The position numbers were made by a program, and so were the translations under genes. Positions 36,868-49,204 of a DNA stretch of 64,000 nt are shown in pieces. The stretch covers positions 50,721,487 through 50,785,486 of the forward strand of contig OZ021727.1 in NCBI GenBank assembly GCA_963978545.1, written 5' to 3'. Within the stretch, counting starts at the first letter, position 1, and every line of letters starts with the position of its first letter. This stretch comes from Linyphia triangularis (lineage: Eukaryota; Arthropoda; Arachnida; Araneae; Linyphiidae). The notes under the pieces were generated by a model, which did not search any database, had not been told where the DNA came from, and was given only the letters and a program-made list of their open reading frames with translations.

Positions 36868-39800
36868 TTTAACATGTTTATCCATTTTACATGTATGCAT
36901 TTATTTACATGTGTTTATTGTGAAATCTTTTTTTGGAAAACTATTGCCCTGTTGCTGTTATTATTATATTTTATTTTGAATCTGGCATTCTATGAAATAA
37001 TTTAAATTAGTTTTATACTTTTTTTTGTTTTCTTCTGTAAAAATATGTTCAATGACATTTTCTAATAACCAATGGATTTTAATGTGTGCTATATATGGAA
37101 GTGTTTTTCTCTGTATGTAAGGTTTTAACTTTTTATGGCAAGAATAAGAGTTTGCATTTGTTGTTTTTTTGTATAATTTTGAAAAATTTATGTTTGTATA
37201 CCTTTTCCAACGTGGTATTCAAATTTTCATTTATGCAATTTTTACTAAAAAATGTGCAATGGCTTGTTTTAAATCTCTGCTATGGATTATATATCTATTT
37301 GGCAGCCAATTTACCGTGCTATTTATTTTCTTGTATGGTTATTCTTTTAATAAACTTATTTCAATATAGTGGGAAAAAATTTGTCTTTTCCTGGCATGTT
37401 ACTTCAAGATTTCCCTCAATATTAATCTTTCAATTCAACCACATATATAAAACTAACCAAATAGCTTTGCTTCACTATTAACTTTTCCTGATTTTCATTC
37501 TTTATTAAAAGTAAAACATATAAATATTTTAAGCATTTTATCCCATTTCTACCTTTTTAGGATGATTAGGTAATATGATAGTTTAGTTTTACTATGAACA
37601 GCATTGGAAGCATGCCATCTGGACCCATTTTCAGTGTTTTTGCTTTACGGGAAATGAGACATTGGAATGTTTCACAATTGGAACATTCCACTCATTTCCA
37701 TCGCCTATTATGATAGCTTAATTTTAGTTATGCATAGCTTTAGAAGTAGACATGCATATTCATAGCATCCTGCCTTTATGAGTAATAGGATATTGGAATA
37801 CTTCATATTAGGAAATTATTATTACTATACATTAAGTTTTAAATTCAATTAAAAAAGCTCTCAAACTTTTATACATTACAAATTCTTTTATCCAATTTTA
37901 TCGAATGGTTACCGTTATGGAAAACACATTTTACAATGGGATAATTTCTTTCCTGATTCACCGTTCTCATCAAAAAGTTAATAAAATGGATTTTCTACTT
38001 TTTAAAAGTTGGATATTTGATATTTTACCCAATATTTCAAGCTATCTTAAAAAAACCTGCTAAACAATGTGGCATTTTTCTCATCAAAAGGGTTCTAAGT
38101 AAAAAAATGTTTTTCAAATATAGTAATTTGATTTGCTCATTTTAATATTTGCAGATTTAGCAACTATAGTTTATAAAAACATATTCAATAAATAATTGTC
38201 TTTTGCTATACACTTGTAGTTTCCACACAAAAATGCATTCAAGGTGTTGCTATGATTTTTTGGAATAATTGTGTATTTCACATTTTATCAAATTTCAAAA
38301 CAATTTTGTTAATCATATCCAATAATGAATCTTTTCAGACAAATTGGTTTTGTTTTTTAATTCAAATCGTTACATTGGTTTTAAAAATAAATTTATTGGA
38401 TTTCCCTGATGCTTTAACTACATTTACAAGGTTTTAGCAATGAAATAAGTTCTCAACAGCATTAAATAAAAAAAATAATACTTTACATTGTACTAAATAG
38501 TTTAATTCAAATCAAAGCAGTTAACCTCTAAAAATCTCTAGGTATACCTGTATGTCAGTGTGATAAAACCTTCTTTAAAGCTCATTAAAAACAACTCTAC
38601 CACTACCAAAGACATTAAAGGGATTTTTTGTGATATTATGTTTGGTAATAGGAAGGGATAGCAGGAAATGGAACAAATGGTGTCTATAATTTATGTTTAT
38701 TGTTTTAATTTACTTTTGCTATGTATTAGGCTGCTTATATACACGGGAATATATGGAATATATACATATCATCAAAAGTAACAAACCATTCTCTTTCATC
38801 CGTGGACAACTAATTCCAAGGATATGACAGTATGATAGCTTTTTTTTTATATGTGGTGAATTCTTTGGATTTTACGTCTTAATATTTGCATGACAAACCT
38901 TTTTCACTTTTTAAAATTTCCAATAATTATTTTATAAATTTAATTAATAAATTGATAATTTAAATTCTATTAAGTTCCACAGATGTGGCCTATTTTTCTC
39001 CCCCTTTTCTCTATTAATTCCAATAACTAAATAAAAGTATTCATAAATAACTTAGTATGTAGTAGCTTGTTCTTAGCATCTGAACAAATCATTTGCCTAT
39101 AATATCTTTTTTTTTTTATCAAAACAGTTTAATACTGCCAACTGCAAGATTTTAATGACACTTTTTTGAGTGTCCACAGAGATGACCTATTGCCTTGATT
39201 ACAGTCATAAAATTTAAAACAAAACAAATTAACAAAAAACAAACTTTTCTCATAAGTGTTAGAAATGTGTTTTACAATATTTTCTTAGTATAAAAATTTT
39301 GTCTAAAGAATTGTAAGTGTGTTAAATTTATTAAAAAAAATTACCCTGCAAAAAGTCAAAATAGTAAGTGGTGAAAGCCCACAAATGATAGATTTTATTG
39401 TTTGGGAGTAAAATGTGAGTAATAATTCAAATATTTTATTCCAATTAATTATATCAGTCATACTAAGGTTGTTTATACCTAAAATATTTTTATTAGTATA
39501 CTTTTTGTAATAAATACTAGTTACACAAATTCCTGATTTTCCATAGAATGACCCAAGAAGTAACATGTTTTAAAACAATGCTAGTTTGAAATGCAATGTA
39601 ATTTATCTTCTCTTGTTATGAAACAGTTTTTACAGTGAATAATAGAAAAAAACCCTCAAATATTAGCTTTACTATTGTTGTGATGTGGACACTTTTCATT
39701 GGAAAATTCCATATCACCAAAAAAAAAAAAAAAAAACTTGAATTTGATTGACTACCAAATCCTGCTAAGCTACTGAAACATAGCAAAAAGGACAAACCAC

Positions 39801-40146
39801 CAATTCCAGTATTCATAAGGCATAAGGTTTAATAGGTTTTACACTCCTGAATTTGTTTTCAACAAATTAAAAACATCACTGTGTTGCACGGATAGTATTT
39901 CTAAAATTGTACAGAAATCTTAATCTCAGAGCAAGTTACTTCTGAGGAAAAATCGTGGAGGGTTGAATTTGCTCTCTAATGATATAACAAGAAAATTGGG
40001 AGAATAAGTATTTCGAATATTTAATGCTCTTCGAGAAAATTAGTGGTTTGTAATATTATGCATCGCCTAATTTTACACGTGCTAAATAATTTAATGTCTA
40101 AAGAAGTTGATATTTTCCTTTAATTTATTGAATATTTAATAGACCA
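36868..40146. other. AT-rich spacer, no gene
   Basis: No coding exon is recognised. A weak tandem duplication of about 130 bp is visible at 37570-37815: AATATGATAGTTTAGTTTTA, AGCAT and ACATTGGAAT.. TTC are echoed as TTATGATAGCTTAATTTTA, AGCAT and ATATTGGAAT..TTC. The longer frames at 37086-37481 are hydrophobic by AT bias only. Confidence 0.45.
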
Positions 40147-40399
40147 TGCTCCTCAGGACACCCCCGTATGGGAGCAAGTTGTAGAATACTCTTACCACCC
40201 CCCTGTGATTCGTTGAAGGTAAATAAGGGAGCCCCAGCTCCTGGGGGGATAGCTGGGTAACCTGCCACTAGGGATTATATCAGTGGACTGGTCCTCCATG
40301 TAGGGGGTTGGTCACCGGGTTAACAACCCTGCCCTGTAAAAGAACCTCTTGTTTCGAAACGTTTAAGAAATATTAACCGGACTACTGACTGGGGACGAC

Positions 40400-41975
40400 T
40401 TGGAAATGGAAAAAAGAACTAGAGATTTGTATATGGCAAGTTGTAATGTTTGGAGTTTGAATCATGAGGGAGCACTTAGAGAACATGGAGATGTGCTTCA
40501 GAGATATTCTATCTCTGTTGCTGCAGTGCAAGAAATTAGATGGAAGGGTAAAGATATAATTGATTTTAAGGATGCTACATTATTCTTAAGCGGAAAGAGT
40601 ATTAGATGGAAAGAGTATTTTGAAGAACTACTTAACCCAGTGAGAAAATAGAGCAAGAATTACAAATGGAAAGTGAAACTGCAGGAGAGCTGGTGTGCCC
40701 TAGTAAGGAGGAAATTTTTTACATCATCAAAAGGTAAAAAAAAAATTAAGTCTCTTAGTGAGGATAGATTGCCGGCAGAACTGTTTAAGTATGGAATGAA
40801 GGTTTGCTAGAGAAAATTGCTAATCTGCTATAGGAGATATGGTATAAGGAAGTAATGCCAAAAGATTGGTGTACTGCTATAATATGCCCAATTTACAAGA
40901 AGGGAGATAATACTAATTGTAATAACTATCGAGGGATCTCCCTCCTGGATGTTGTTTATAAGTTGTTGTTTTTTCTTAATTGATCAGCAAAAAACTAGAG
41001 GATACCGTAGGAAATCTGTAAGGGGATTATGAATGCGGTTTTAGAAAAATTCGCTCAACTGTTAACCAGATTTCTACACTTGAATGCATTTTGGAGAAGT
41101 TGCTTGATTTTAACATTGACATACACCAACTTTTTATCGATTTTATGATAGCTTATGACAAGCTTATGATAGTATTCATAGAGAGAGTCTATTCTCAATC
41201 CTGAGGGAACTAAGAATACATCCGAAACTTAGAAGATTAATTAGACTAACACTGACAAAATCTACTGCAAAAGGTAAAAATTCGAAATAACAAAATGGAG
41301 TTATTTGAAATAAAGAAAGGGTTGAGACAAGGGGATCCATTGTCAACCGGATTATTCAACATTTATTGGGATATGCGACGAGGAAAATTTTGGTGAACCC
41401 AAGTGAAACAATATTTAACAAAACCTGCCAGTTTTTTGGCTTTCGTAGATGATCTGGTCTTGCTGGTCAGGACGCGGCACTCAGCGAGTGCTTTTCGCTG
41501 CTACTGCTTTCCTCAGAGGAAATAGGTTTATCTGTTAATGTGTTGAAAAGACTAAATATATGTTGAATACAAGAAAAAAAAAGTATTCCAAAATGTAAAT
41601 ACTTTTTAACGTAATGGTTGGATATATGATAGAGTTAATGAGTTCAAATATTTAGGTGCTCAAAGTAATGACCAGAATGAAATGTATCTGGAAATCAGAG
41701 CACACACGGCAGCAGGAAACCTCTGTTTTATTACTCACTATAAAAGCTTCTACGATCGTCTTACTTCAATAGAAAGCTAAAGATATTTGTTTACAGAGTC
41801 GTCATTCGACCAATTATTTAATATGGCTCTGAAACATGGACTTTGAGAAAGTGTGATGAAAAGTTGTTTAGAGTATGCGAGAGAAAGATACTGAGAAGGG
41901 TATTCGGAGCGGTATGAAAACGTCGAATGGAGAATTAGAACAAATAAAGAAGTCTATGATATTACAAAGAATTGG
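40400..41975 (+). pseudogene. RTE endonuclease and reverse transcriptase remnant
   Basis: The endonuclease start is seen as SCNVWSLNHEGALREH, then VAAVQEIRWKG, the catalytic QEIRW motif, and KDATLFLSG. It jumps directly to RWKEYFEELLNP, the segment just before the reverse transcriptase, showing an internal deletion. Next come [28 protein letters not shown] and NNYRGISLL in a broken frame (about 40740-40970). Further reverse transcriptase pieces (YDSIHRESLFSILRELRI, ETRGSIV) follow with several stops. The catalytic YxDD box region near 41430-41460 is degraded. The gene is dead. Confidence 0.8.
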
Positions 41976-41980
41976 ATGTA

Positions 41981-43501
41981 CACTACGATGCAAATGTTTA
42001 GACAATGAACAAATTCACACAGTTTTCAAAATAAATTTAATCTATTTTCGTAATAGAGCTTCAATGTAATATGCAATGCATACTTTACAATATTTTTATC
42101 GATAAAAGTTAATTGTGCATATTGCAAGTTATTAATTGGTAACGAAACAAATTAGCATTGTCTCAAAAGTTTAGACAAAAATGAAACGAAATTAAAATAA
42201 ACACGATTTAAAACTTAATTGGGGATCCATTCTTGTTGATAAGTTCATGAGTACGAGTTTCCATCGAAGAAGCTAAATTTTTCATGGTTTGGGGGTCGAT
42301 TTGGTACCATACATTCTCTATAGATCTCTTGTGTTTATTCATAGAAGATTATTGTCTAAAATTGCTGTACCTTCGCGATACATGATGCCCCAAATATTCT
42401 CTACTGTGTTATGACCTGGGCTATAAATGGCCAGTCGAGAACTTTTAAATTCTGAGAATTAATTTAGGCATTTGTACTGTCTACAGTGTAGATAGAAGCA
42501 CTGTCTTGCTTAAATTTCCATGAAGGTCCTTCTTGAAGCTTAGCAAATGGCAACAGGTTATTCTCTTATATCTTAGTGTAATGCTGTGACATTTGGTGAC
42601 CACTGGTAGAGTGCAAAGACACTTATCCATTGCAGAAAAAGGCAGTCCAAACCATCACCGAGTCACCATCTTGTCTGGAACTTAAAAAAAAAATGACGTT
42701 ACTTCCGCAAGTCATGCCAGTACGATGTCCAGCCATCTAGACTAACCAGATTCCATTTTTTTATCTCTAAATGCCTTTGATTGTCACTTTAGTCCATATG
42801 ATATTTGATTTTGAGACCACAACATTCTCTATGACTTATGATGTGGCTTCAGTACTAGTATCTTTTTCATTTTTCAATAAACTATTATTCTTGTTTAAAA
42901 AATTCGTCTATGAATCATATACTTTGATGCTGAAAGTCTTAATGACTTTTGAAATTCAGGTACAGCAATTTGTTAGGGACTCGACAGTCTTTGAATGTAA
43001 CGATTACCGGATTTTTTCGGCACAAGCGGCGTGTCGGATCATAGTTTTTATTTGTATTTGCATACCTTAAATAAAACTCGATAAATAGAAGTCTGATGTC
43101 AATTAATAACAGTCGAAATTTACGAAACGAGTTTACCTTCAGCTTTTAACTGCCAAACTTGCACAAGTTCATCCTTTTGAATTTCTTTAGTCTATGGAAT
43201 GTTGATTACGAAGTGTTGTCGTCTGCAGAACTTAAGTACTCGAAGTCTATGACGTTATCTCTTTTAAATTTGTATGTACAAACTAAAATTCACAGAAACT
43301 CGTGATTCTTTCTACACTTTTGCAACAAGCACATTTCTATTTTTAGCCAACAAAATTATTATTACAACTAATCAAACAACTTGTTTGATTATAGTATTTA
43401 AAAGAGTTTTTGAATATATTTATAGGCTTTTGTAATTCTACTATCATAATTCTAAATTTTGAAGCCGAATAACATCATAGTCTAAACTTTGCATCTCAGT
43501 G
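41981..43501 (-). mobile_element. Tc1/mariner-like element nested in the LINE
   Basis: The left end starts CACTACGATGCAAATGTTTA. The reverse complement of the right end starts CACTGAGATGCAAAGTTTAG. The two are imperfect terminal inverted repeats. TA flanks both sides (41979-41980 and 43502-43503), and the LINE sequence resumes directly across the insertion. Length 1521 bp. The interior carries a decayed transposase on the - strand. Confidence 0.85.
42208..43010 (-). pseudogene. Decayed Tc1-like transposase
   Basis: Read on the - strand, the clearest part is the C-terminus. LDWP and GHNTVENIWGIM correspond to the usual LDWP..SPDLNPIEN.WG block with the third catalytic acid. It is followed by a frame containing MKNLASSMETRTHELINKNG and a stop at 42208-42210. 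Upstream pieces around DGHRTGMTC..N match the middle domain. Multiple frameshifts and stops break the frame, so no active enzyme is possible. Confidence 0.7.
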
Positions 43502-43773
43502 TAGTCACGGAGATAAGGAGAAGAATTCAGTGGATAGGACATAAAGAGAGAATGAAGCCTTGTAGAATAACTAGAAGACTTCTAAAAGGAAACCCTAGTG
43601 GATCTAGACTCAGAGGAAGACCAATAATTAGATGAATTGATTAGGTAGAGGAGGATTTAAAGTGTGTGAGAATTACTAACTGGAAACAAAAGACTAGCAG
43701 TCGAGTGAAATGGAGAAAAGACTTAAAGGAGGCCAGGGCTCTTCATGGGCTGTAGTGCCAATGATGATGATGC
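43502..43773 (+). pseudogene. RTE C-terminal remnant and 3' tail
   Basis: After the Tc1 insert the LINE resumes with RIQWIGHKERM, then RLLKGNPSGSRLRGRP, VEEDLK and ITNWKQK..SRVKWRKDLKEA. This is the conserved C-terminal region of RTE and related ORF2 proteins. In-frame stops are present near RPIIR*ID. It ends in the ATGATGATG tail. Confidence 0.8.
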
Positions 43774-44249
43774 TGCTCCTCAGGACAACCATAAGATCTG
43801 TTTAATTAAAGCCGCACTTTTTGAATATTGAAGTTATGGTTAAGTCATGCTAAAAAGACAGAAACTAAACAACTCCAAGCAAACAAAACAAAAAGCTTGA
43901 ATTCAAATAATACTCTATCGAAAGGTCCTTAAAATGTTTGAAATAAAAAATTAAGTTTGAACGTTTCAGAATAAATACATCTATGTTTTAGCATTGTTTA
44001 TTATTTGTTAGATTTTAATTGGAACTCAACTAAAATTCAATTAGAGAACGGATTTTGTAGCGCGCTTTCACAAGATAACGATGACTAATTTTGTTACATG
44101 TTTTTTCATACTTTATGGGGGTATTTTAAAATATACATTTTTAAGGGGCTTTTTTTTATGTATCATTTTATGTTAATGAAGAGGTTTTTCCTTGTACTGA
44201 CTTTTTAATTACCTTTTTGTGCAATTGTATATGTATACTGACATTAATT

Positions 44250-44852
44250 TTTACTTTCAACTACCCATATGTATACATAGGGTAATAAAAGTATAGCGTT
44301 CGATCGAAAGAGAAAAAAATATATATTTTTTTGTATTTCTCCACGTTTCGGAATATTCTGATTTCAAAAAAGTGATCTAGAAAAAATGGCTCTCTGTGTG
44401 TATGTGGTCAGCATAACACCCGAACAAATTGATCTACGATGTTCAAATATGGAGTACGGGTTGGTGGTCGCTATGGGACCTACCTTTAAGATTTTCGTCA
44501 AAATCACGCAGGCGTATAAGGTAGTTGCCATTGAAAACATCATATTTTTCAATGATTGCTATAAAACGGCTCTAACGATTTTTATCAAAATCACTGTAGT
44601 AATGCCTCTTAAGGTTTTCTAAACATCCCCACTTCCGAAATTCCAGTAAAAATACTTTAATGGCGTAAAAAGAATGCCTTCAACACAGAATTCTGTTTCC
44701 TTGAGCACACCTCATCAGCGACAGTTTTTTCATCTCCCTCCCAGTTTCACTTATAATAAAGGATAATATAAGGATTATCGAAAAGTATATGGCCCAAATC
44801 ACCATTTGGGTTGTAATTTTTATTTCTTTAATTACCCATACAAGAATTATCG
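44250..44852 (+). repeat. Interspersed repeat family 1, copy B
   Basis: Aligns with 9815-10385 over about 560 bp, with GATTTCAAAAAAGTGATCTA, GAACAAATTGATCTAC and AAAGGATAATATAAG as the best-kept blocks. Its 3' part is interrupted by the SINE, and it resumes after 45042 with ATCGCCAAA.TGACCATTTT, which is the counterpart of CCGCCAAAATCATCATTTTG in copy A. Confidence 0.8.
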
Positions 44853-45030
44853 GCTGACCGAACGGTATAGTGGTTAGCATACTAGCTTCTAGACCGCGAG
44901 GTTGCGGGTTCGAGTCCCGTGCAAGGCATGATTTTTTGTAAACGTATGTTGGCTTGTCAAATGGCGAATGTTTCGGCGCATTATAGTCCTCGTGTTGCTG
45001 ACGGTGCCAGATAATCTGAAAACAACCAAC
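44853..45030 (+). mobile_element. tRNA-derived SINE, 178 bp, with target duplication
   Basis: The head holds a D-arm-like GTATAGTGGTTAGCATAC (RNA polymerase III box A region) and a box B core GGGTTCGAGTCCC with a pairing T-stem. It continues into an unrelated body (CTTGTCAAATGGCG, GTTGCTGACGGTGCC) and ends AAACAACCAAC. A 12-bp target duplication, CAAGAATTATCG, lies at 44841-44852 and 45031-45042. The acceptor and anticodon stems do not pair, so it is not a working tRNA gene. Replication would need a partner LINE; which one is unknown. Confidence 0.87.
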
Positions 45031-45079
45031 CAAGAATTATCGAAAAAAATATCGCCAAACTGACCATTTTTTCTAAATG

Positions 45080-45473
45080 AATGATAAAAATATAAAAACA
45101 GTAAATGACACAAATCCACGTCAGTATTATAGTGTAATCGAAAGTTGTGTCGAAAATTTCATTAATAGGAAATTTGCTCTTGTTAGTGTAAATTAGAATA
45201 CATTATTAATCTCAAAATATTGATTTTTTTTTCTTCAAATTAGTATTATTTTAACTAGTGTGTTAAATTAGTTTTATTTTAACTACTGGTTCAGTTTTTG
45301 TATCACTGTTAGTGTGTAATAGTCCTTGTGTGTAGCTCATGCATACTGAAAAATCACTAAAAAAATTTCTCCTACATCAAATGTAGAAAGTATAGTAATC
45401 GTCCATAAACCAAAGTCGATTTTTTTCGTGTAATGGTTCCAAATGACGCGCATATATATAAAATGCAAAAAAA

Positions 45474-45506
<33 letters not shown>

Positions 45507-48167
45507 AAAATTTTTAATCAATTTTATTTTTTCAATTTAAAAATCAATCTGTACTTACAATCGTAAGTCTATCATGATAAAATTTTATATTTAATAACTT
45601 TGAAAATATTAAATTGAATTTAAGTAAACTTGAATGGTGTCTGTGGTTAGATGTCAATTGGATACCAGCAATTTAATTTTATGTAATAAGGCAATTATCG
45701 AAATTCTGTATGTGTCTAATAATCCATTGAGAAATCGTTATCGGTTTGTAGATTAGTTCGATATTAACCTAACAAAACCAAGACGTTATTCAAAAGAACC
45801 CGCCAAGTAAAATGGTCAGCCAGAAAAATCGTGAAATCTAATGATTGCGGCTGACTTACTGGGCCGAAATTTTTCGGCCGAGTTTTATTTCCTTAGCGTA
45901 ATTTGCAAACGATAAAATAAATTAGGATTGTTGCGAAGAACACATGTAGCCGATCAGGAATGGGAAGCCTAGTGTTTTTATCAAAATAATATCTTTTCAG
46001 TTCCTAGAGTGCAAAATATTCTAAATATATGACCTATAAAAAATATTCCTAAAAATCGTGTGCAATGTAAGTGCAATGTCCAAAGAAATGAAATGCGACC
46101 GATTGGCGTCAAACTTTCAAAATATATTCATTGAGCTAAAATATTCCTGTCAACTGTTAACTAGTAATGCTTTGTAAAACTTTCCTGAAACTTCGCCGTT
46201 TGTTCAATTTTCTTTTTTAGCTAAGTGCTTTAATGACTTGCATTAAAAGATTTTCCAGTTTCTTCGTATATTTCTAAAAATAGAAAGCAATGGATTTCCT
46301 TTTAATAATACCTTGTCGACGGTTCATTTTTGGAAGGAATCCAAATATGTGTATGAGGGATTTTTGCGCTCTAATATCGCTTCCCTTCATAACCTACTAA
46401 AAATGGAACTGCTCTTCTAACGGAAGAAAATCTTCAAGTAAAGAGAAAATAGGTTTACGTTCATTGCACTCACGATTTTCATTAGGGCATAGTTTGTTGG
46501 GAGTGCAAGAATTTAAACTGTTAAGATGATCGGTTAAATGGATATAGGGATACAGCATATAAGTGGCACTGTTATGGAGTTGGTGAGGAATCGGCCTGTA
46601 ATATGTGAATAGTAAAGTGGCGACCAGTAACCTCTGTCGTAGCTGAAAGAGTAATTAATTCACTTCCGAGTAACTTCGCATTTAGCGGAAATTTGGAATT
46701 ACTGTAAACTCGAGAGTTATTCAAATATAAACATTATTTTAGAGGAATTGTCTGTGGAAAATGTTTGGTATATTAAAGGGGAAAAGGCAAACTTTTCCTG
46801 TTGTATGCAAAATAAGTGGTCTACGGCCAAATAAACCCTTTTGTTATGTGCAAAAGCATTTATTCATTCCATGTAATTCATATTACCACAGATTAATATA
46901 CATTTAGCTTGTGTTAAAACTTCATTATGTAAGCTTTAAATCCTGTTATACATAAAGGGTTATAAATTATATTTTATCATTTTAAGTACGGAAGGTAATA
47001 TTTGAAGCAAAAGTTAAAAATACAAATTGAATATAATTCATAAACTCATAAAGTTTTTGATTTGAGGGCATTCATCGTATAACCAGCTAGAAAAATAAAT
47101 AAGAAAGTATAATAATAATGGTCATGTTAAGTTTACTCATTTTTATTTCTCTCTGATTTTGATATTTTGCAATAGATTCTTCACGAGTAGTTTACATAGT
47201 AAATGACAAAAACTATGATATCAGATTTCTTAAATTCATTTAAATGATATAATGAATAGTGAAGCTAAATAAAGGGGCTTTATTTTACTTACTTTACTTA
47301 TAATTGTACTTTAAAAGTAAAGAAGGATATTTATATTTGTATGTTTATTTTAATCCAAATAATTTCAAAATGCACATTAGAAAAAAAATTTCCCTTTTAC
47401 TGAAACATATTAACTTCTTCGAAATATTTTCTACTCTAATAAAATACGTTGTGTATAATTGCTACTGATTATAACAACTTTTTTTTTTTTTTTTAATTAA
47501 AACCGAAAATAAAATTATGATACAAAACCAAAAATTTACTTTGAATTTTTTGCAACCTTCTTTTTTATAATATAAACTTGAGTTGAGATTAATGATAAAA
47601 ATATAGTAGTTGCAAGAATGCGTACTAAATGTTTCTTATATTGCATCCGGCGACAGTTGATCAGGACTAGTTTCAGTGTCAATTGTTTAGTTTAAACAAT
47701 TTCGCCGTCGTAAATTATTAAAAGTTTAAAAAATGATCAGGCTGCTAATTCCTTGATTTCTCTTCTCCTTCTAATCTTCGCACCCGTAACTTCTATAGAT
47801 TTCATACATTACTTAAAACTTCACAAATATATTATAATATGGTTTACGAATATGGAAATAGTTTTGAAAAGTAAGAAATTTTAAATATCACTGATGGGGG
47901 TGAATTTTATTTAATTGAAGGGGTTTTAGGAATAGAAATGATTTTGTAATTGAAGAAGTGGGCTATCTGCGAAGATGTCTAGTTTCTGCTTTTAATGATA
48001 TATTTGGAATGATTATTCAGTACGATCTAATACTCAAGATCTTACGACAATTACTTAGAAGTGCTCATTTAAAGTTATTTTTCCATACTATTGAAAAACT
48101 CCTCACCCAACATTCTAAGCTAAAAATACCTGGATTTAAATCCTAGGTATTCATAGCACATTCCTTA
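45080..48167. other. Spacer with short repeat heads
   Basis: No gene is recognised. A 56-bp stretch at 45385-45440 (AGAAAGTATAG... AAGTCGATTTTTTT) resembles the head of repeat family 1. A 26-nt A-run at 45467-45492 is followed by TATATA. A small hairpin GGCCGAAATTTTTCGGCC lies near 45872. Confidence 0.45.
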
Positions 48168-48215
48168 CTAGCTGAAGTACCGGCGTACCGGCGTTGCCTG
48201 GTAACAGATGTGACC
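48168..48215 (-). mobile_element. 3' end of a second Helitron (left boundary)
   Basis: On the + strand host A (48167) is followed by CTAGCTGAAGTACCGGCG, then TACCGGCGTTGCCTGGTAAC. Its reverse complement is a GC hairpin leading to ACTTCAGCTAG before T, a common Helitron 3' terminus in animals. The element would extend right from here; I could not fix its 5' end or any coding part, so it is probably non-autonomous. Confidence 0.6.
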
Positions 48216-49190
48216 CGACGTTGACCGGTTCAACGCGATTCAAATTGGTTCAGTTGATTGCATGTTATAAGCATGCATTTCCTTTTAATAACTTATCCAT
48301 GATCTCACCAAACATCGGACTGAACAAAAAAACATCGGAATGAAATTTTGTTACCGATAATCTGGATTAGTTAAGATATCTACAGAAAATAATCTTGTTA
48401 AAACTGGTGCAATAAACCTCAAGATATCCTACCCTTTACGGGAAAGGAAAGGAGGAGAGAAGGGTTTTTCGAAATTTCAAGTAGCCAGGAAACCTTCTCT
48501 TCTTTCAAGGATTAAGGTTGGAAAATTTTATCAAGTTAAAACTGTCACTTCCTATAAACAAAAACACACACTTACATAAAGACATTCTTTCCATATAAAA
48601 TTCTCTTTATTTAATATGGATTTTTTTTTTTTTTGTACAAGAGGATCGTTGATCATTAAAAACCTTATCGATTTTTTTTTTTTTTTTTAAAGAAACATTT
48701 ATAAATTATTAATTTTAGTATTATGTTAAATTTTAGACTTGTTAATAATTAAATGAAAAATAAACTAATCTTTCATTTTAACGACTGTCTTATCTACAAG
48801 TAATTTCATCCTTATTTTGAAAATAAATGTTTGCAAGATTATCCCGCGTAATATAAATGCAACTTTACTCAGCAAAAATTTAATGATTTGACTTTTGAAG
48901 AAACATTAATCTTAAACTTGAAGATAAAAACATTCCCCCAAAAAATTACTGCCTAAAAAGTTTTTAAGATGAAACGCGCAACGTAAAACACTCTTAAATG
49001 AATAAAAGCATCTTTTCCAAATCAAATGGATGTTAAAGTTCTGGCCGTGACATTTCTAGCAATGAAGATGTAAGTTATGCGACTGACTAGCTGATTCATG
49101 GTATTTGGATGCAGTCTCATGAAGTACGGAAATGATGAGGAGTGTGTTTCCGCAAGAGCACAAATCCTGCAAATAACATATCCTTGCTGC

Positions 49191-49204
49191 GTTGTCATGG
49201 AAAC
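49191..49204. promoter_or_regulatory. RFX X-box-like site 1
   Basis: GTTGTCATGGAAAC differs by one base from the palindromic GTTNCCATGGNAAC. It lies in a locally GC-richer patch (49040-49250). RFX factors bind such sites, classically upstream of ciliary genes. No adjacent gene is identified. Confidence 0.45.

Larger units (their letters stand above)
40161..43773 (+). mobile_element. Internally deleted RTE-type LINE, interrupted by a Tc1-like element
   Basis: A 14-bp target duplication, TGCTCCTCAGGACA, lies at 40147-40160 and 43774-43787. The 3' end is a short ATG/GAT microsatellite tail (43760-43773), typical of RTE elements. Inside are remains of an apurinic endonuclease, a reverse transcriptase and the C-terminal region, in the expected order. 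Removing the nested 1.5-kb insert leaves about 2.1 kb, shorter than a full RTE. The clearest loss is between the endonuclease start and the pre-RT linker at about 40600. Confidence 0.85.

Noticed and set aside
37086..37481. 131-codon hydrophobic frame as a membrane protein
   Set aside because: Phe/Leu/Ile/Tyr richness is what T-rich DNA gives in any frame. No charged loop pattern or family motif is seen.
44853..44935. A tRNA gene
   Set aside because: Box B and the T-stem are good, and the D-arm pairs, but the acceptor and anticodon stems do not, and the unit continues into a 178-bp body with a target duplication. It is a SINE head.
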